Origin: CBDFKU01 sp965248975
GTDB lineage: Bacteria > Chloroflexota > Dehalococcoidia > Lucifugimonadales > JAGWBF01
Direction: 5' to 3'
Assembly (NCBI GenBank): GCA_965248975.1
Contig: CBDFKU010000008.1
Location: forward strand, 1 to 64,000
Length of the DNA stretch: 64,000 nucleotides
Part shown: piece by piece, positions 51,634 through 60,619 of the stretch
How the letters are laid out: every line of letters starts with the position of its first letter
How positions within the stretch are numbered: the first letter of the stretch is position 1
Notes under the pieces: model-generated
Database searches by the model: none
Told to the model about the DNA's origin: nothing
The model's input: only the letters and a program-made list of their open reading frames with translations
Program-made: the position numbers and the translations under genes

Positions 51634-53043
51634 CTAATGGCCGCGCTGTCCAGACCGGGAGGCGGTCCTGTTCGGGGGCCGCTGGTCCCGGTAGTCGGGC
51701 GCCAGGATGGGCGCCCACTCCACCAGAGCGTCGCTGAGGCGCGACCGGATGCGGGGCTTGGCCTCGTCCAGCTGCTTGAGCGACTCCAGGTTGGTGGTGA
51801 TCACCGTCGGCAGGCGTGCGTTGTGGCGGTGGACGATGATCTGATACAGCTTTTCCTCGGCCCATGGCGTGCTGTTCTCCGATCCGAGATCGTCCAGGAC
51901 CAGGAGAGGAGTGTTCTTCACCTGCTCGAAGAGCTCGTCGTACCCGGTGGTGCTGTCCGGTCTGAAGGTCGCCCTGAGATGGTCCAGCAAGGCCGGCACG
52001 AAAGCAAAAAAGGCCGCTATTCCCCGTTTGAGGCTTTCGTTGATGATCGCCACGGCCATATGGGTCTTGCCGCAACCCGGCTGGCCCGTGAGCAGGAGCC
52101 ATCCGTCAGGGGACTGGGCGAAGGCCCGGGCCGTTTCGAAGGCGAACTGGAGGGTGTCGCGCTCTTGCTTGGTGGCCCTGACCTCCTGGCCGAGCTTGAA
52201 GTTCTCGAAGGTCATGCGCTCCAGCATGGCCCCCTGCAGACCGCCCACCTCCCTCAGCAGACCGCCGTCCCGCCGGCCCAGGGACCGCACTACAGAGAAC
52301 TCCGCCACCTCCAGGCGCGCCCTGATACCCTCCTCCAGCGCTTCCACCGGGCCGCGTACGGTAATGACCGTAGGTAGAAGGGCATTGAAGCGATGATTCA
52401 GCACCTGAAACAGCTTTTCCCGGGCCCAGGGGGTGCTGCTGTGGGATCCCAGGTCGTCCAACACCAGTACCGGGGCGTCCCGCACCTGCTGGAACAGGTC
52501 GTCGTAGGACACCCTGCTCTCCGGCGAGAAGGTCCCCCGCAGGTGGTCCAGCAGGTCGGGGACGAAGACGAAGAAGACGGCCTGCCCCATCTCCATCAGC
52601 CGATTAGCGATGGCGGCCGCCAGGTGAGTCTTGCCCGAGCCACTGGGACCGGTGAAGACCAGCCAGCCCCTGGGATCCCTGGTGAAGTCCTCCGCAGCTC
52701 GGAAGCCGTTCTTGAACAGGTTCTGGCTCTCGGGATTCTGGAGACGCCCACGGGGATCGGTGCTTTCGAAGCCGATGCGGCTCAGCGGCCCGATGTTGCT
52801 GTATTGCTGGAGGCGGGCCAGGCGGCGGTCCTGAGCCTCCTGCTCCTGACAGCTGCACGGGAAGGCCTTCCCGAAGTCGGGGTGGCCCAAAGGCACCCGC
52901 CGGCCCACCCAGCCCGCACCCCCGCAGATGGGGCATACCGGCCCGTCATCCTCGGGGGCCGGGAAGCCGTCCCCGTTGCCGGAGATACTCCACGAGCTCC
53001 TCCGAGCCGGGAGCCTGCCGAGAATGTCGCCAAGACTCTCCAT
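51634..53043 (-). CDS. DnaC-type helicase loader with two tandem ATPase domains
   Basis: A 469-residue protein. An N-terminal zinc site (C37xxC40, C63xC65) is followed by an AAA+ domain with Walker A GPSGSGKTH (132-140) and Walker B LVLDDLGSHSSTPW, then a second AAA+ domain with GQPGCGKTH (320-328) and LVLDDLGSENSTPW. The two halves align with an offset of about 188 residues. DnaC proteins load the replicative helicase; here the dimeric form is fused. Its start, supported by GGAAGG, lies 98 bases inside the dnaD gene. It ends the rplI-dnaB-dnaD-dnaC series. Confidence 0.9.
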   Translation of the reverse strand: MESLGDILGRLPARRSSWSISGNGDGFPAPEDDGPVCPICGGAGWVGRRVPLGHPDFGKAFPCSCQEQEAQDRRLARLQQYSNIGPLSRIGFESTDPRGRLQNPESQNLFKNGFRAAEDFTRDPRGWLVFTGPSGSGKTHLAAAIANRLMEMGQAVFFVFVPDLLDHLRGTFSPESRVSYDDLFQQVRDAPVLVLDDLGSHSSTPWAREKLFQVLNHRFNALLPTVITVRGPVEALEEGIRARLEVAEFSVVRSLGRRDGGLLREVGGLQGAMLERMTFENFKLGQEVRATKQERDTLQFAFETARAFAQSPDGWLLLTGQPGCGKTHMAVAIINESLKRGIAAFFAFVPALLDHLRATFRPDSTTGYDELFEQVKNTPLLVLDDLGSENSTPWAEEKLYQIIVHRHNARLPTVITTNLESLKQLDEAKPRIRSRLSDALVEWAPILAPDYRDQRPPNRTASRSGQRGH

Positions 53044-53671
53044 CGTCTTTACCTTCCGTGGCCCACCGCTTCAATATGGCTTTTATGTAGTCCCATTTCC
53101 TTACGTTGCGGCCAACAGCGATCCTGAAAGCCTCCTCGATCCACAGCCAGGGATATGCCCCCTCGGCCTCCACCATCTCTTCGGCCAACAGTGGGGTCAG
53201 CAACCCGATGTTGTCCTCGTAGAGACTGAAGATGCTGGCCCGCTCCTGAGGGACCTCTTGTCCCGAACCTTCGGCGACGACAACCCTCTCGCCGGTCCCC
53301 TCTCTGGCCACCAACTCGGCCCCCAGCCGTCCGGCTTCGTCGTTGAGGAAGTACATATCTTCCCGTCCGTCCCGGCTATCCAGGGAGACCCGGACCAGAG
53401 TTCCCCGCTTCACCGCCAGGCCGATCCCGCGGCGGACGGTCTCCTCCGGATCACCTCCCAAGGCTTTCAGGCCTCGGAGCAACACCCGGTCCGACAGTAG
53501 CTCCCGCGCCGACAGAGATCTGGGATGTCCCCTTTTTCGGTGGAGCAACCACATGGCCCTTAGGGTGCACTTGAGCTCCGCGGTGTCGTCGATATCCTGC
53601 AGCAGCGGGCCGAAGAAGGAGTCGGGCACCGGGGTATGTCTTGTTCCCCGGGGGAAGCCGGAGAAGTTCAC
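52946..53671 (-). CDS. dnaD: DnaD-domain replication initiation protein
   Basis: A 241-residue protein. The N-terminal winged-helix-like region (KCTLRAMWLLHRKRGHPRSLS) and the C-terminal DnaB_2/DnaD domain FSLYEDNIGLLTPLLAEEMV with AVGRNVRKWDYIKAILKRW are clear. DnaD bridges the origin protein and the helicase-loader in Firmicutes; it likely does so here. It starts 2 bases after dnaB and overlaps the loader gene. Confidence 0.88.
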   Translation of the reverse strand: MNFSGFPRGTRHTPVPDSFFGPLLQDIDDTAELKCTLRAMWLLHRKRGHPRSLSARELLSDRVLLRGLKALGGDPEETVRRGIGLAVKRGTLVRVSLDSRDGREDMYFLNDEAGRLGAELVAREGTGERVVVAEGSGQEVPQERASIFSLYEDNIGLLTPLLAEEMVEAEGAYPWLWIEEAFRIAVGRNVRKWDYIKAILKRWATEGKDDGESWRHSRQAPGSEELVEYLRQRGRLPGPRG

Positions 53672-53673
53672 GG

Positions 53674-55041
53674 CTAGAAGGCCCCTTGCCCGACGGGCAG
53701 CGACTCGAACCTGACCAGCTTGTCCCGGAACAGGAGCTCTACCTCGCCGACGGGCCCGTGGCGGTGCTTGGAGACGATCAGGTTGGCCACGTTCTTGGGG
53801 TAGGGCCGGTCAGGGAACCGGCCGGCCCACTCATCCTCGGTGTGGTAGACGTCGTCACGGTAGATGAACATCACCACGTCGGCGTCCTGCTCGATGCTGC
53901 CGCTCTCCCTGAGATCCGAAAGCTGGGGCCGGTGGGACGTGCGCATCTCCACCGCGCGGCTCAGTTGGGAGACAGCCAGCACGGGCACGTTCAGGTCCCT
54001 GGCCTGGCCCTTGATGGACCTGGTAATCTCGCTCAGCTCCTGGACCCTGTTGTCCCCCCGGGCGCTACTCCCCTGGATAAGCTGCATGTAGTCCACTACC
54101 AGCAGATCCAGGTGGCGTTCGGTGGCCAGACGGCGGGCTTTACTCCGCATCTCCACGATGCCCTGGAGCGGGGTGTCGTCGATGTAGATTTGTAGCTCGG
54201 AGAGGGACCCGATGGAGTCGATGATCCGTCTCTCTTCCGCCTCGGTATACAGTCCCAGGCGGAGCCTCTGGGCGTCCACCCCCGACTCACCTGCTAGCAT
54301 GCGCAGGGCAAGCTGGTCCCGGCTCATCTCCAGGCTGAAGATCCCTATTACCATCCCACCCTTGGCGGCGTTAACTGATATGTTCAAGGCCAGGGTGCTC
54401 TTGCCCAGGCTGGGCCGCGCAGCCAAGACCACCATATCTGAGCGGTGCAGGCCGCCCAGCAGCTCGTCCAGGGCGTCGAAGCCGGTCATCACCGGTCCGC
54501 CGGTCCGGCCCAGAGTCTCGGTTATGCCGGCCCTCTCCTCCAGGTACTGGTCCAGGACATCTCGCAGGGGGACGAAGTCTCGAGCCGGCTGCCCGGACCG
54601 CACCTGAAACAGGACACCCTCCGCCCTGCTGAGCGAAGCGTCTACGTCGTCGGTGCCGTCGTATCCTATCGACGAGATCTGGGCTGCGGCGTCTATCAGC
54701 CGGCGCATGGATGCGGTCCGGCTTACTATGCGTCCGTAGTGCTCGATGTGGACCGGCGTCGGCACCGTGGTCACCAGGTGGCTGAGGTAAGCGGTTCCGC
54801 CCACCTGCTCGGTCCGCTCGTCCAGGGTCAGCTGGTGTGCGACGGTCACCTGGTTTATGGCCTCGCTGCGATGGAAGAGTTCGAGGCAGGCCTGGTAGCA
54901 CAGCCGGTTCTTCTCTCGGTAGAAGTCTCCCGCCTTCAGGAATGGGGCCACCCTCAAGATCGCCTCGCCATCTATCAGCAGGGAGCCGATCACGGACTCC
55001 TCCGCCTCGATGTCGTGGGGCAGCAGCTTCTCCGCATACAT
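53674..55041 (-). CDS. dnaB: replicative DNA helicase DnaB
   Basis: A 455-residue hexameric helicase. The N-terminal domain starts LPHDIEAEESVIGSLLID, and the RecA-type C-terminal domain has Walker A RPSLGKST, LGIFSLEMSRDQL, and VVDYMQLIQG (Walker B). The end MFIYRDDVYHTEDE...LIVSKHRHGPVG is standard. It lies 4 bases after rplI and 2 bases before dnaD, one operon. Confidence 0.96.
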   Translation of the reverse strand: MYAEKLLPHDIEAEESVIGSLLIDGEAILRVAPFLKAGDFYREKNRLCYQACLELFHRSEAINQVTVAHQLTLDERTEQVGGTAYLSHLVTTVPTPVHIEHYGRIVSRTASMRRLIDAAAQISSIGYDGTDDVDASLSRAEGVLFQVRSGQPARDFVPLRDVLDQYLEERAGITETLGRTGGPVMTGFDALDELLGGLHRSDMVVLAARPSLGKSTLALNISVNAAKGGMVIGIFSLEMSRDQLALRMLAGESGVDAQRLRLGLYTEAEERRIIDSIGSLSELQIYIDDTPLQGIVEMRSKARRLATERHLDLLVVDYMQLIQGSSARGDNRVQELSEITRSIKGQARDLNVPVLAVSQLSRAVEMRTSHRPQLSDLRESGSIEQDADVVMFIYRDDVYHTEDEWAGRFPDRPYPKNVANLIVSKHRHGPVGEVELLFRDKLVRFESLPVGQGAF

Positions 55042-55045
55042 CGGC

Positions 55046-55495
55046 CTACTCCTCGGCTTCGGCCGTTACGATGACAGTGGCTTGAATGCCCGGGGCCAGG
55101 TGCAGCACTACCTCGTACTCTCCCGGCTCCTTGATGGGCTCGACGGTTTCCACCAGCTTGCGGTCGATCTCCCTTCCGGTGACGGACGCCAACCCCTCGG
55201 CTATCTGCGCGGGGTTGATGGTCCCGTAGAACTGGCCGGCAGGGGTCGCCCTCGCCTTGATGTTGATGGCGGTGCCTTCAAGGGACTGTGCCAGCTCGTC
55301 CAGCTGCTGGGTCTCCCTGAGCCGTCGCTCGTCGCCGGCTCGCTTTATCCGCTCGATGCGCTTCATGTCCTCGGCGGTGGCCACCGTGGCCAGCTTCTTG
55401 GGTAGCAGATAGTTACGGGCGTACCCGTTGGCTACGTTTTTCACATCGCCGGCATGGGCCTGGTTCGGCACATCCTCCAGGAATATAACCCTCAT
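55046..55495 (-). CDS. rplI: 50S ribosomal protein L9
   Basis: A 149-residue protein with the usual two-domain form: MRVIFLEDVPNQAHAGDVKN and NGYARNYLLPKKLA are the N-terminal RNA-binding domain. The central helix (IERIKRAGDERRLRETQQLD) and a C-terminal domain ending VHLAPGIQATVIV-like follow. I chose ATG 55495 because GGAG lies 8 bases before it. It leads the replication operon; a TATAAT at 55572-55567 may be the -10. Confidence 0.95.
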   Translation of the reverse strand: MRVIFLEDVPNQAHAGDVKNVANGYARNYLLPKKLATVATAEDMKRIERIKRAGDERRLRETQQLDELAQSLEGTAINIKARATPAGQFYGTINPAQIAEGLASVTGREIDRKLVETVEPIKEPGEYEVVLHLAPGIQATVIVTAEAEE

Positions 55496-55613
55496 CAGTG
55501 CGTCTCCTCGGCAGCCCCACGATTGAAACGGGCCGCCTTCTCGAATCGAAAATACCGCTGGCAAGAATTATAACGGATCGGGACCGTCACCCGGAAGCAT
55601 CCACTGACGCCGA

Positions 55614-57839
55614 TTACCGGCCGGCTGCCGTCCGGTCGAGGCCGCCCCTCCAGGCGACCTCTAGATCCTCCAGTGGCAGATCCATATGTCCCTCAATGAC
55701 GAAGCGGTAGTCGGTGGTGGTCTCCCCCACGACGGCGAGGGGTACATCCAACTCAGACGCCAGCTTCGCTAGTCTCCCGAAGCTTTCCTTCCGAAGGCAT
55801 ACTACGATCCTGGACTGGGCTTCGCCGAAGAGCGCCGCGTCCCACCGGCCTTTGACCGCCTCCAGGCCTCGAAAACCCACGCCTCCGGCGATACAGCTCT
55901 CGGCCAGGGCGACGGCCAGACCACCGTCGGAGCAGTCGTGGGCCGAGCTTAGGACTCCCTCCACAACGGCGCGGCGGCAAAGCAGCTGCAGCCTCCTCTC
56001 CAGATCCAGGTCTATTGCGGGCCTTCCAGCCGTGAGGCCATGGAACCGGTCCAGGTACTCGCTGCCCGCCAGGTCGCCGGCCCGGCCCCTCACCGCGGCG
56101 GCCCCCAGCAGGACCACCTGACGGCCGGCCTCGAAGGCAGCCGTCGTGTGAAGCCGGACGTCCTCCAGCAGGCCCAACGCCCCAACCACCGGGGTCGGGA
56201 AGATGGCCTGGCCCTGGGTCTCGTTGTACAGGCTGACGTTTCCGCTGACCACCGGCACTCCCAGGACTCGGCACGCACGAGCCATGCCCCTGATGCACCA
56301 CTCTAGCTGGTAGTAGGTCTCAGGGTTTTCGGGATTACCGAAGTTGAGGCAGTCGGTCAAGGCGATGGGCTCGGCGCCGACGCAGGACAGATTGCGGCAC
56401 GCTTCGGCCACAGCAATGGCCCCACCCCTGTAGGGGTCCAGGTAGCAGTACCGGCCGTTGCCATCGGTGCAAAGCGCGATTCCTCTGCCGGTGCCCTTGA
56501 TCCGCAGCACCGCGGCATCGGACCCGGGGGCCACCGAGGTGTTGGTCTGGACCTGATGGTCGTACTGGCGGTACACAGACTCTTTGCTGGCGATGTTGGG
56601 CGACCCTAAGAGACCCAGCAGTACATCTCCGGGGCTTTCCGACGGAAGGGGCAGGCTGCCCAGGGGATACCTCTGTCGCTCGACCTGGTCCCGAGACCTG
56701 ACGCCCTTGAGCCGGTAGCTCGGCGGGTCGGTGAGCACGTTCACCGGAAGCTGGGCAACCGGCTCCGGGCCCTCGAAGACGTTGGCTGCCTCGCTGTCGA
56801 CGACCCTCCCGATCTCGATGCAGGGGATGTCCCACCTGCGGAAGATGGCCTCCACCGTGGCCTTTCGCTGGGGGGCCACCACCAGGATCATTCGCTCCTG
56901 GGACTCGGAGAGCAGCACCTCGTAGGGCCCCAGGCCCGAGTCCCGCCGGTGTACCCTAGATACATCAAGCTCGATACCGGCGCCGCTTTTGGACGCGGCC
57001 TCCACCGTGGCCGAGGTCAAGCCCGCGGCGCCCAGGTCCTGCATCCCTTCAAGGCAGCCCGTTGCCGCCGCCTCGAGGCACGCCTCGATGAGCATCTTTT
57101 CCAGGAAGGGGTTGCCCACCTGGACCGTCGGTCTCATCTCCCGCTCATCCTCGAAGGTCCTAGAGGCCAGCCCCGAAGCCCCGTGGATGCCGTCGCGGCC
57201 GGTCTCGGCCCCCACCAGCAGCAGGAGGTTGCCCTCCTCGCCCACCGAGGACCTCACCATGCGGTCCTTCTCGATCAGGCCCACGCACAGCGCGTTGACC
57301 AGTGGATTGCGGGAGTAGCACGGCGAGAAGACCACCTCTCCGCCGACATCGGGCACCCCAATGCAGTTGCCGTACCAGGAAATGCCCTCCACCACGCCGT
57401 TGAACAGGTGGCGGTTGTGGGGGTCCTCCAGGGGTCCGAAGCGCAGGGAGTTGAGCAGGGCGATGGGCCTGGCGCCCATGGCCATCACGTCGCGAACTAT
57501 GCCGCCAACCCCTGTGGCGGCGCCCTGGAAGGGCTCAACGGCCGAGGGGTGGTTGTGGGACTCTATCTTGAACACCACCGCCAGCCCGTCACCGATGTCC
57601 ACCGCTCCGGCGTTCTCCTGGCCCGGCGGGAACAGGACCCTCGGCCCCCCGGAAGGGAACAAGCGCAGGAGTGGCCTAGAGTGTTTGTAGCCGCAGTGCT
57701 CGCTCCACAGGGCCCCGAACATTCCCAGCTCCACGGGATTGGGCTCCCTATCGAGCCTATCGACGATGAGGCCGTACTCGGCTTCGCTGAGGGCGATCTC
57801 GTCGAGGATTTCTCTGGTGACGGGCATGCGGCTCGACAT
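55614..57839 (-). CDS. purL: phosphoribosylformylglycinamidine synthase subunit PurL
   Basis: Catalyses the fourth step of purine synthesis with PurQ and PurS. It has 741 residues, the small-type PurL. EHCGYKHSRPLLRLF, VFKIESHNHPSAVEPFQGAA and GVGGIVRDVMAMGARPIALL are conserved blocks. The start is directly after the stop of the Toprim-like gene, so translation of purL depends on a module foreign to the pathway. The gene is normally next to purQ. Confidence 0.95.
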   Translation of the reverse strand: MSSRMPVTREILDEIALSEAEYGLIVDRLDREPNPVELGMFGALWSEHCGYKHSRPLLRLFPSGGPRVLFPPGQENAGAVDIGDGLAVVFKIESHNHPSAVEPFQGAATGVGGIVRDVMAMGARPIALLNSLRFGPLEDPHNRHLFNGVVEGISWYGNCIGVPDVGGEVVFSPCYSRNPLVNALCVGLIEKDRMVRSSVGEEGNLLLLVGAETGRDGIHGASGLASRTFEDEREMRPTVQVGNPFLEKMLIEACLEAAATGCLEGMQDLGAAGLTSATVEAASKSGAGIELDVSRVHRRDSGLGPYEVLLSESQERMILVVAPQRKATVEAIFRRWDIPCIEIGRVVDSEAANVFEGPEPVAQLPVNVLTDPPSYRLKGVRSRDQVERQRYPLGSLPLPSESPGDVLLGLLGSPNIASKESVYRQYDHQVQTNTSVAPGSDAAVLRIKGTGRGIALCTDGNGRYCYLDPYRGGAIAVAEACRNLSCVGAEPIALTDCLNFGNPENPETYYQLEWCIRGMARACRVLGVPVVSGNVSLYNETQGQAIFPTPVVGALGLLEDVRLHTTAAFEAGRQVVLLGAAAVRGRAGDLAGSEYLDRFHGLTAGRPAIDLDLERRLQLLCRRAVVEGVLSSAHDCSDGGLAVALAESCIAGGVGFRGLEAVKGRWDAALFGEAQSRIVVCLRKESFGRLAKLASELDVPLAVVGETTTDYRFVIEGHMDLPLEDLEVAWRGGLDRTAAGR

Positions 57840-58310
57840 CTAAGCTGCGGGTAGGGAACTTAGAACATTACTTAAAGCCCTAAGCCTGTCGGAATCCTTC
57901 AAATCCTCTACCAAACGCTCGAACTTTCTTAGATCAGCGTTAATGATTCCGTGTAATTTCAGTGGATCGTCTGGAAGATTAAATCGGCTCACATCTACTC
58001 GACCCTCCCGAGCAGCCCTGATTGTCCACTCTCCAAGACGTGGACACATTACGACGATACGGTTGTCGGACTCATCCCCCAATACTTTGAGACCTCTTTC
58101 AGGCAGGTCTTGCAGCGTCACCATAGTAGCGAGATACGCCGGTTGGTTTGACGCAGGATCCTCATCGATAACGGCCCCGCAGCTCTTCCGCCGGCTTATC
58201 TTTTTCACTACCTCATACTTTCCCTTGATTTCGTGGATGATTTCCCTCTGAGGCATTGTTGTGAGGGCCCGGACGAGAATCCCGTCCGGTTTACACTCAA
58301 CATAAATCAT
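57840..58310 (-). CDS. small Toprim-like protein partnered with the AAA ATPase
   Basis: A 156-residue protein I cannot name. It has the two acidic marks of a Toprim-type nuclease fold: Glu5 in MIYVECKPD and D49-E50-D51 in GAVIDEDPAS, separated by about 44 residues. The ending (LRALSNVLSSLP) is helical. It overlaps the ATPase gene by 4 bases (ATGA) and abuts purL. By analogy with OLD and PARIS systems, it could be the nuclease triggered by the ATPase. This is inference. Confidence 0.6.
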   Translation of the reverse strand: MIYVECKPDGILVRALTTMPQREIIHEIKGKYEVVKKISRRKSCGAVIDEDPASNQPAYLATMVTLQDLPERGLKVLGDESDNRIVVMCPRLGEWTIRAAREGRVDVSRFNLPDDPLKLHGIINADLRKFERLVEDLKDSDRLRALSNVLSSLPAA

Positions 58311-59281
58311 ACCCTTTCGAGATACCTGTCCAGGTTTGAGAAGAGGTCCAGCTCCCCCAGCTCTTCCATATCCTTCTCAGTTAGCTCTTTGGCCTTGGTC
58401 TCATAGTCTTCGTAGTGAATAATGTGAATAGAGATTTCATCTTTGGGAGCCTTCTCCAGGATTGGAAGAAGGAAGTAGGGATTGTGAGTGGAGATGAAGT
58501 ACTGGTTGTCCTGTTGGTCTAAGGCGATGAGCTCTGCCAGATACTTGGTGTGGTAGGGGAAAGCGTGGGCCTCAGGCTCCTCGAAGATAAGGACGGACTC
58601 CTTGTTTGATAGAATGGCGGCCAGATAGAAGGTCACGCGCAGTAGTGTTTCCGAGGTTATCGAGAACGGATAAGCGATTAGAACATCACCCAGCTGCTTT
58701 ACCAACTCCAGCTTGTTTTCTTGCGGCTTAGCTAGCAGGCGAAGCCCCATCGACAGAAACGGTTGGTTCACGATGGAGAGTATTTCCCTATGAGCCAATA
58801 GTAGGGACAGAAGGTTTTCACCCGAGGGTGGCATCAAAAAATCGGTTTCCGTGCCGGGGAAGCTTTCTTTTACGCTGAAGCGATAGTTTTTGAAGAAAGC
58901 TGCTCCTACAGTGGGTCCACTATGGTTACGTATGTCAACATGATCACCACCGAAGCTGGCTTTTAAGTTTTCGCCTCCCTCACACTTTCCCTCGAACCTA
59001 CCGTTCTTGAACTCCATCTTTAAAGAAATGGCATCGCACCGGATCGCTAGAGGTCCCTCAAGAATTTCGTCGTAAAATAAATTGCTGGTTCGTTCAAACC
59101 TGACAAATTCTCTTGCCTTGTATCCCAAGCGTGAATAATGCAAAAACGAAAACATCCCGAGGGCTTCAAGGATGTTAGACTTCCCAGTTCCCGGCTCTCC
59201 CACGAAAATATTGATCTTCTTGCAATTAAGGCCTAGGTCCTTGATGGACTTGAATCTGCTGATCTGGAGAGTACCTATCAT
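58307..59281 (-). CDS. OLD/RecF-like AAA ATPase (AAA_15/AAA_21)
   Basis: A 324-residue SMC-like ATPase. The start IGTLQISRFKSIKDLGLNCK and Walker A GEPGTGKSN (residues 28-36) are typical of OLD/RecF proteins. Walker B is SVLIFEEPEAHAFP and the His switch ISTHNPYFLLPIL. No Toprim domain follows; it is carried by the next gene. The gene is visibly more AT-rich than purQ and purL, suggesting transfer into the operon. The ATG overlaps the purQ stop by 4 bases. Confidence 0.85.
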   Translation of the reverse strand: MIGTLQISRFKSIKDLGLNCKKINIFVGEPGTGKSNILEALGMFSFLHYSRLGYKAREFVRFERTSNLFYDEILEGPLAIRCDAISLKMEFKNGRFEGKCEGGENLKASFGGDHVDIRNHSGPTVGAAFFKNYRFSVKESFPGTETDFLMPPSGENLLSLLLAHREILSIVNQPFLSMGLRLLAKPQENKLELVKQLGDVLIAYPFSITSETLLRVTFYLAAILSNKESVLIFEEPEAHAFPYHTKYLAELIALDQQDNQYFISTHNPYFLLPILEKAPKDEISIHIIHYEDYETKAKELTEKDMEELGELDLFSNLDRYLERV

Positions 59282-60036
59282 GGTCCTGTTCCGGACTTAG
59301 CAATCGCCTGCTCAGGGGCGCGGGCTGACGGCATTGAACCTTTTCCGAGACTCGCGATTATGGACTGGAAGACCAACCGGCCGTCGGTGCCTCCCATGAT
59401 CTCCTCACAGCACCGCTCGGGGTGGGGCATCATGCCCAGGACGTTGCCGCCTTCGTTGACGATGCCTGCGATGTTCCGGGCTGCGCCATTGGGGTTGGCC
59501 CCGGAATCCACCACTCCCGCCGACGTTGAGTAGCGAAACACCACCTGCCCTCGCTCCTCCAGACCCAGAAGGGTATCCTGATCGGCAAAGTAGTTACCGT
59601 CGCCATGGGATATGGGTATGTGCAGCACCTGGCCCGGCGAGCACATCCCGGTGAAGGGGGTCCGGTGATTTTCCACGCGCAGGTTGGTCCACTGGCAGCG
59701 GTACTGGAGGTGGTCGTTGCGCATCAGCGCCCCGGGTAGCAGCCCGGCCTCGCAGAGCACCTGGAAACCGTTGCAGATGCCGATAACCGGGCGGCCCTCG
59801 TCTGCGAAGCGCTCCACCGCGGACATGATGGGAGAGAAACTGGCTATGGCCCCAGGCCTCAGGTAGTCACCGTAGGAGAAGCCGCCGGGCAACACTACAC
59901 AGTCGTAACGTCGAGAGAGGTCGGGTCCGTCCTGGTGCCAGAGGTACTCAGCCTCCTGGCCCAAAACGTCTACAAGGGCGTGGTAACAGTCACGGTCACT
60001 CCAGGTGCCCGGAAAGACGACTATTCCGAACCTCAT
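59278..60036 (-). CDS. purQ: phosphoribosylformylglycinamidine synthase subunit PurQ
   Basis: Glutaminase subunit that supplies ammonia to PurL. Class I amidotransferase features: MRFGIVVFPGTWSDRDCYHA, the nucleophile Cys in PVIGICNGFQVL and the His-Glu pair in MMPHPERCCE. The last ~25 residues (KGSMPSARAPEQAIAKSG) are an unusual tail beyond the fold, perhaps produced when the following module was inserted. No purS gene is next to it. Confidence 0.95.
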   Translation of the reverse strand: MRFGIVVFPGTWSDRDCYHALVDVLGQEAEYLWHQDGPDLSRRYDCVVLPGGFSYGDYLRPGAIASFSPIMSAVERFADEGRPVIGICNGFQVLCEAGLLPGALMRNDHLQYRCQWTNLRVENHRTPFTGMCSPGQVLHIPISHGDGNYFADQDTLLGLEERGQVVFRYSTSAGVVDSGANPNGAARNIAGIVNEGGNVLGMMPHPERCCEEIMGGTDGRLVFQSIIASLGKGSMPSARAPEQAIAKSGTGP

Positions 60037-60114
60037 ACCCCTCCGCCACGGGCCTCCCCACCCCCGGAATGTTCACGCCCTTGGATATCCCAGGGCCACT
60101 TTTCGCCGCCGGTT

Positions 60115-60297
60115 CTAGCTGTTGCGGCGGCTCTTGCGGCGCTTAGCAGCAGCCTTTTTCTTTCGCCGGATGGTGGGTGATTCGAAGTGCTGCCTTCGCC
60201 TGATCTCAGACAAAATGCCGTCCTGCTGGACCCTCTTGTTGAACCGTCTCAGCAGGCTATCGAAGTTCTCACCCTCGGCGAGCCGAACGTCGGCCAA
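60115..60297 (-). CDS. rpsU: 30S ribosomal protein S21
   Basis: A 60-residue basic protein: VRLAEGENFDSLLRRFNKRV then GILSEIRRRQHFESPTIRRK and a Lys/Arg tail. It starts with TTG 60297 after GAGAGGGG. It has a perfect promoter upstream (60350-60378) and may lead the purine operon. Confidence 0.93.
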   Translation of the reverse strand: MADVRLAEGENFDSLLRRFNKRVQQDGILSEIRRRQHFESPTIRRKKKAAAKRRKSRRNS

Positions 60298-60349
60298 TCC
60301 GAACCCCTCTCTTCTTGCTCAGTCTATTCGAAGCAAAGATAGCACGGGT

Positions 60350-60378
60350 ATTATAGTTTGGCCCCCGAGAGGTGTCAA
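60350..60378 (-). promoter_or_regulatory. consensus promoter of rpsU
   Basis: TTGACA (60378-60373) and TATAAT (60355-60350) on the minus strand with exactly 17 bases between. This matches the sigma-70 consensus completely. Confidence 0.85.
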
Positions 60379-60619
60379 CCTGGGTGAAAGCCAGCCCGTC
60401 TCTCTTTTACCCCACCAAGAACTTCGGCCGATTCGATCCAGCACTCAGGACTGTAGATACCATTTTAAAAGACCCCAGGATCAGAATATTGACAGCGCTT
60501 GGGCGGGTCGCTACACTTGGGATCGAATCTCAAAATCTTTAACATTAAGGTCGGCGATAGGGTCGGCAACTCTGTACGTACCCATCCAGTGCCAATATCA
60601 AAACCTAGGGGGGAGACGG
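60379..60619 (+). other. leader region of the substrate-binding-protein gene
   Basis: No gene is seen. The plus-strand frame is open through here but has no family pattern and no ribosome binding site before 60609. A promoter for the downstream gene is not obvious. Confidence 0.5.

Noticed and set aside
57840..59281. Calling the ATPase/Toprim-like pair a PARIS system
   Set aside because: The partner is about half the size of AriB and no DUF4435 similarity can be shown by eye, so only an analogy is stated.
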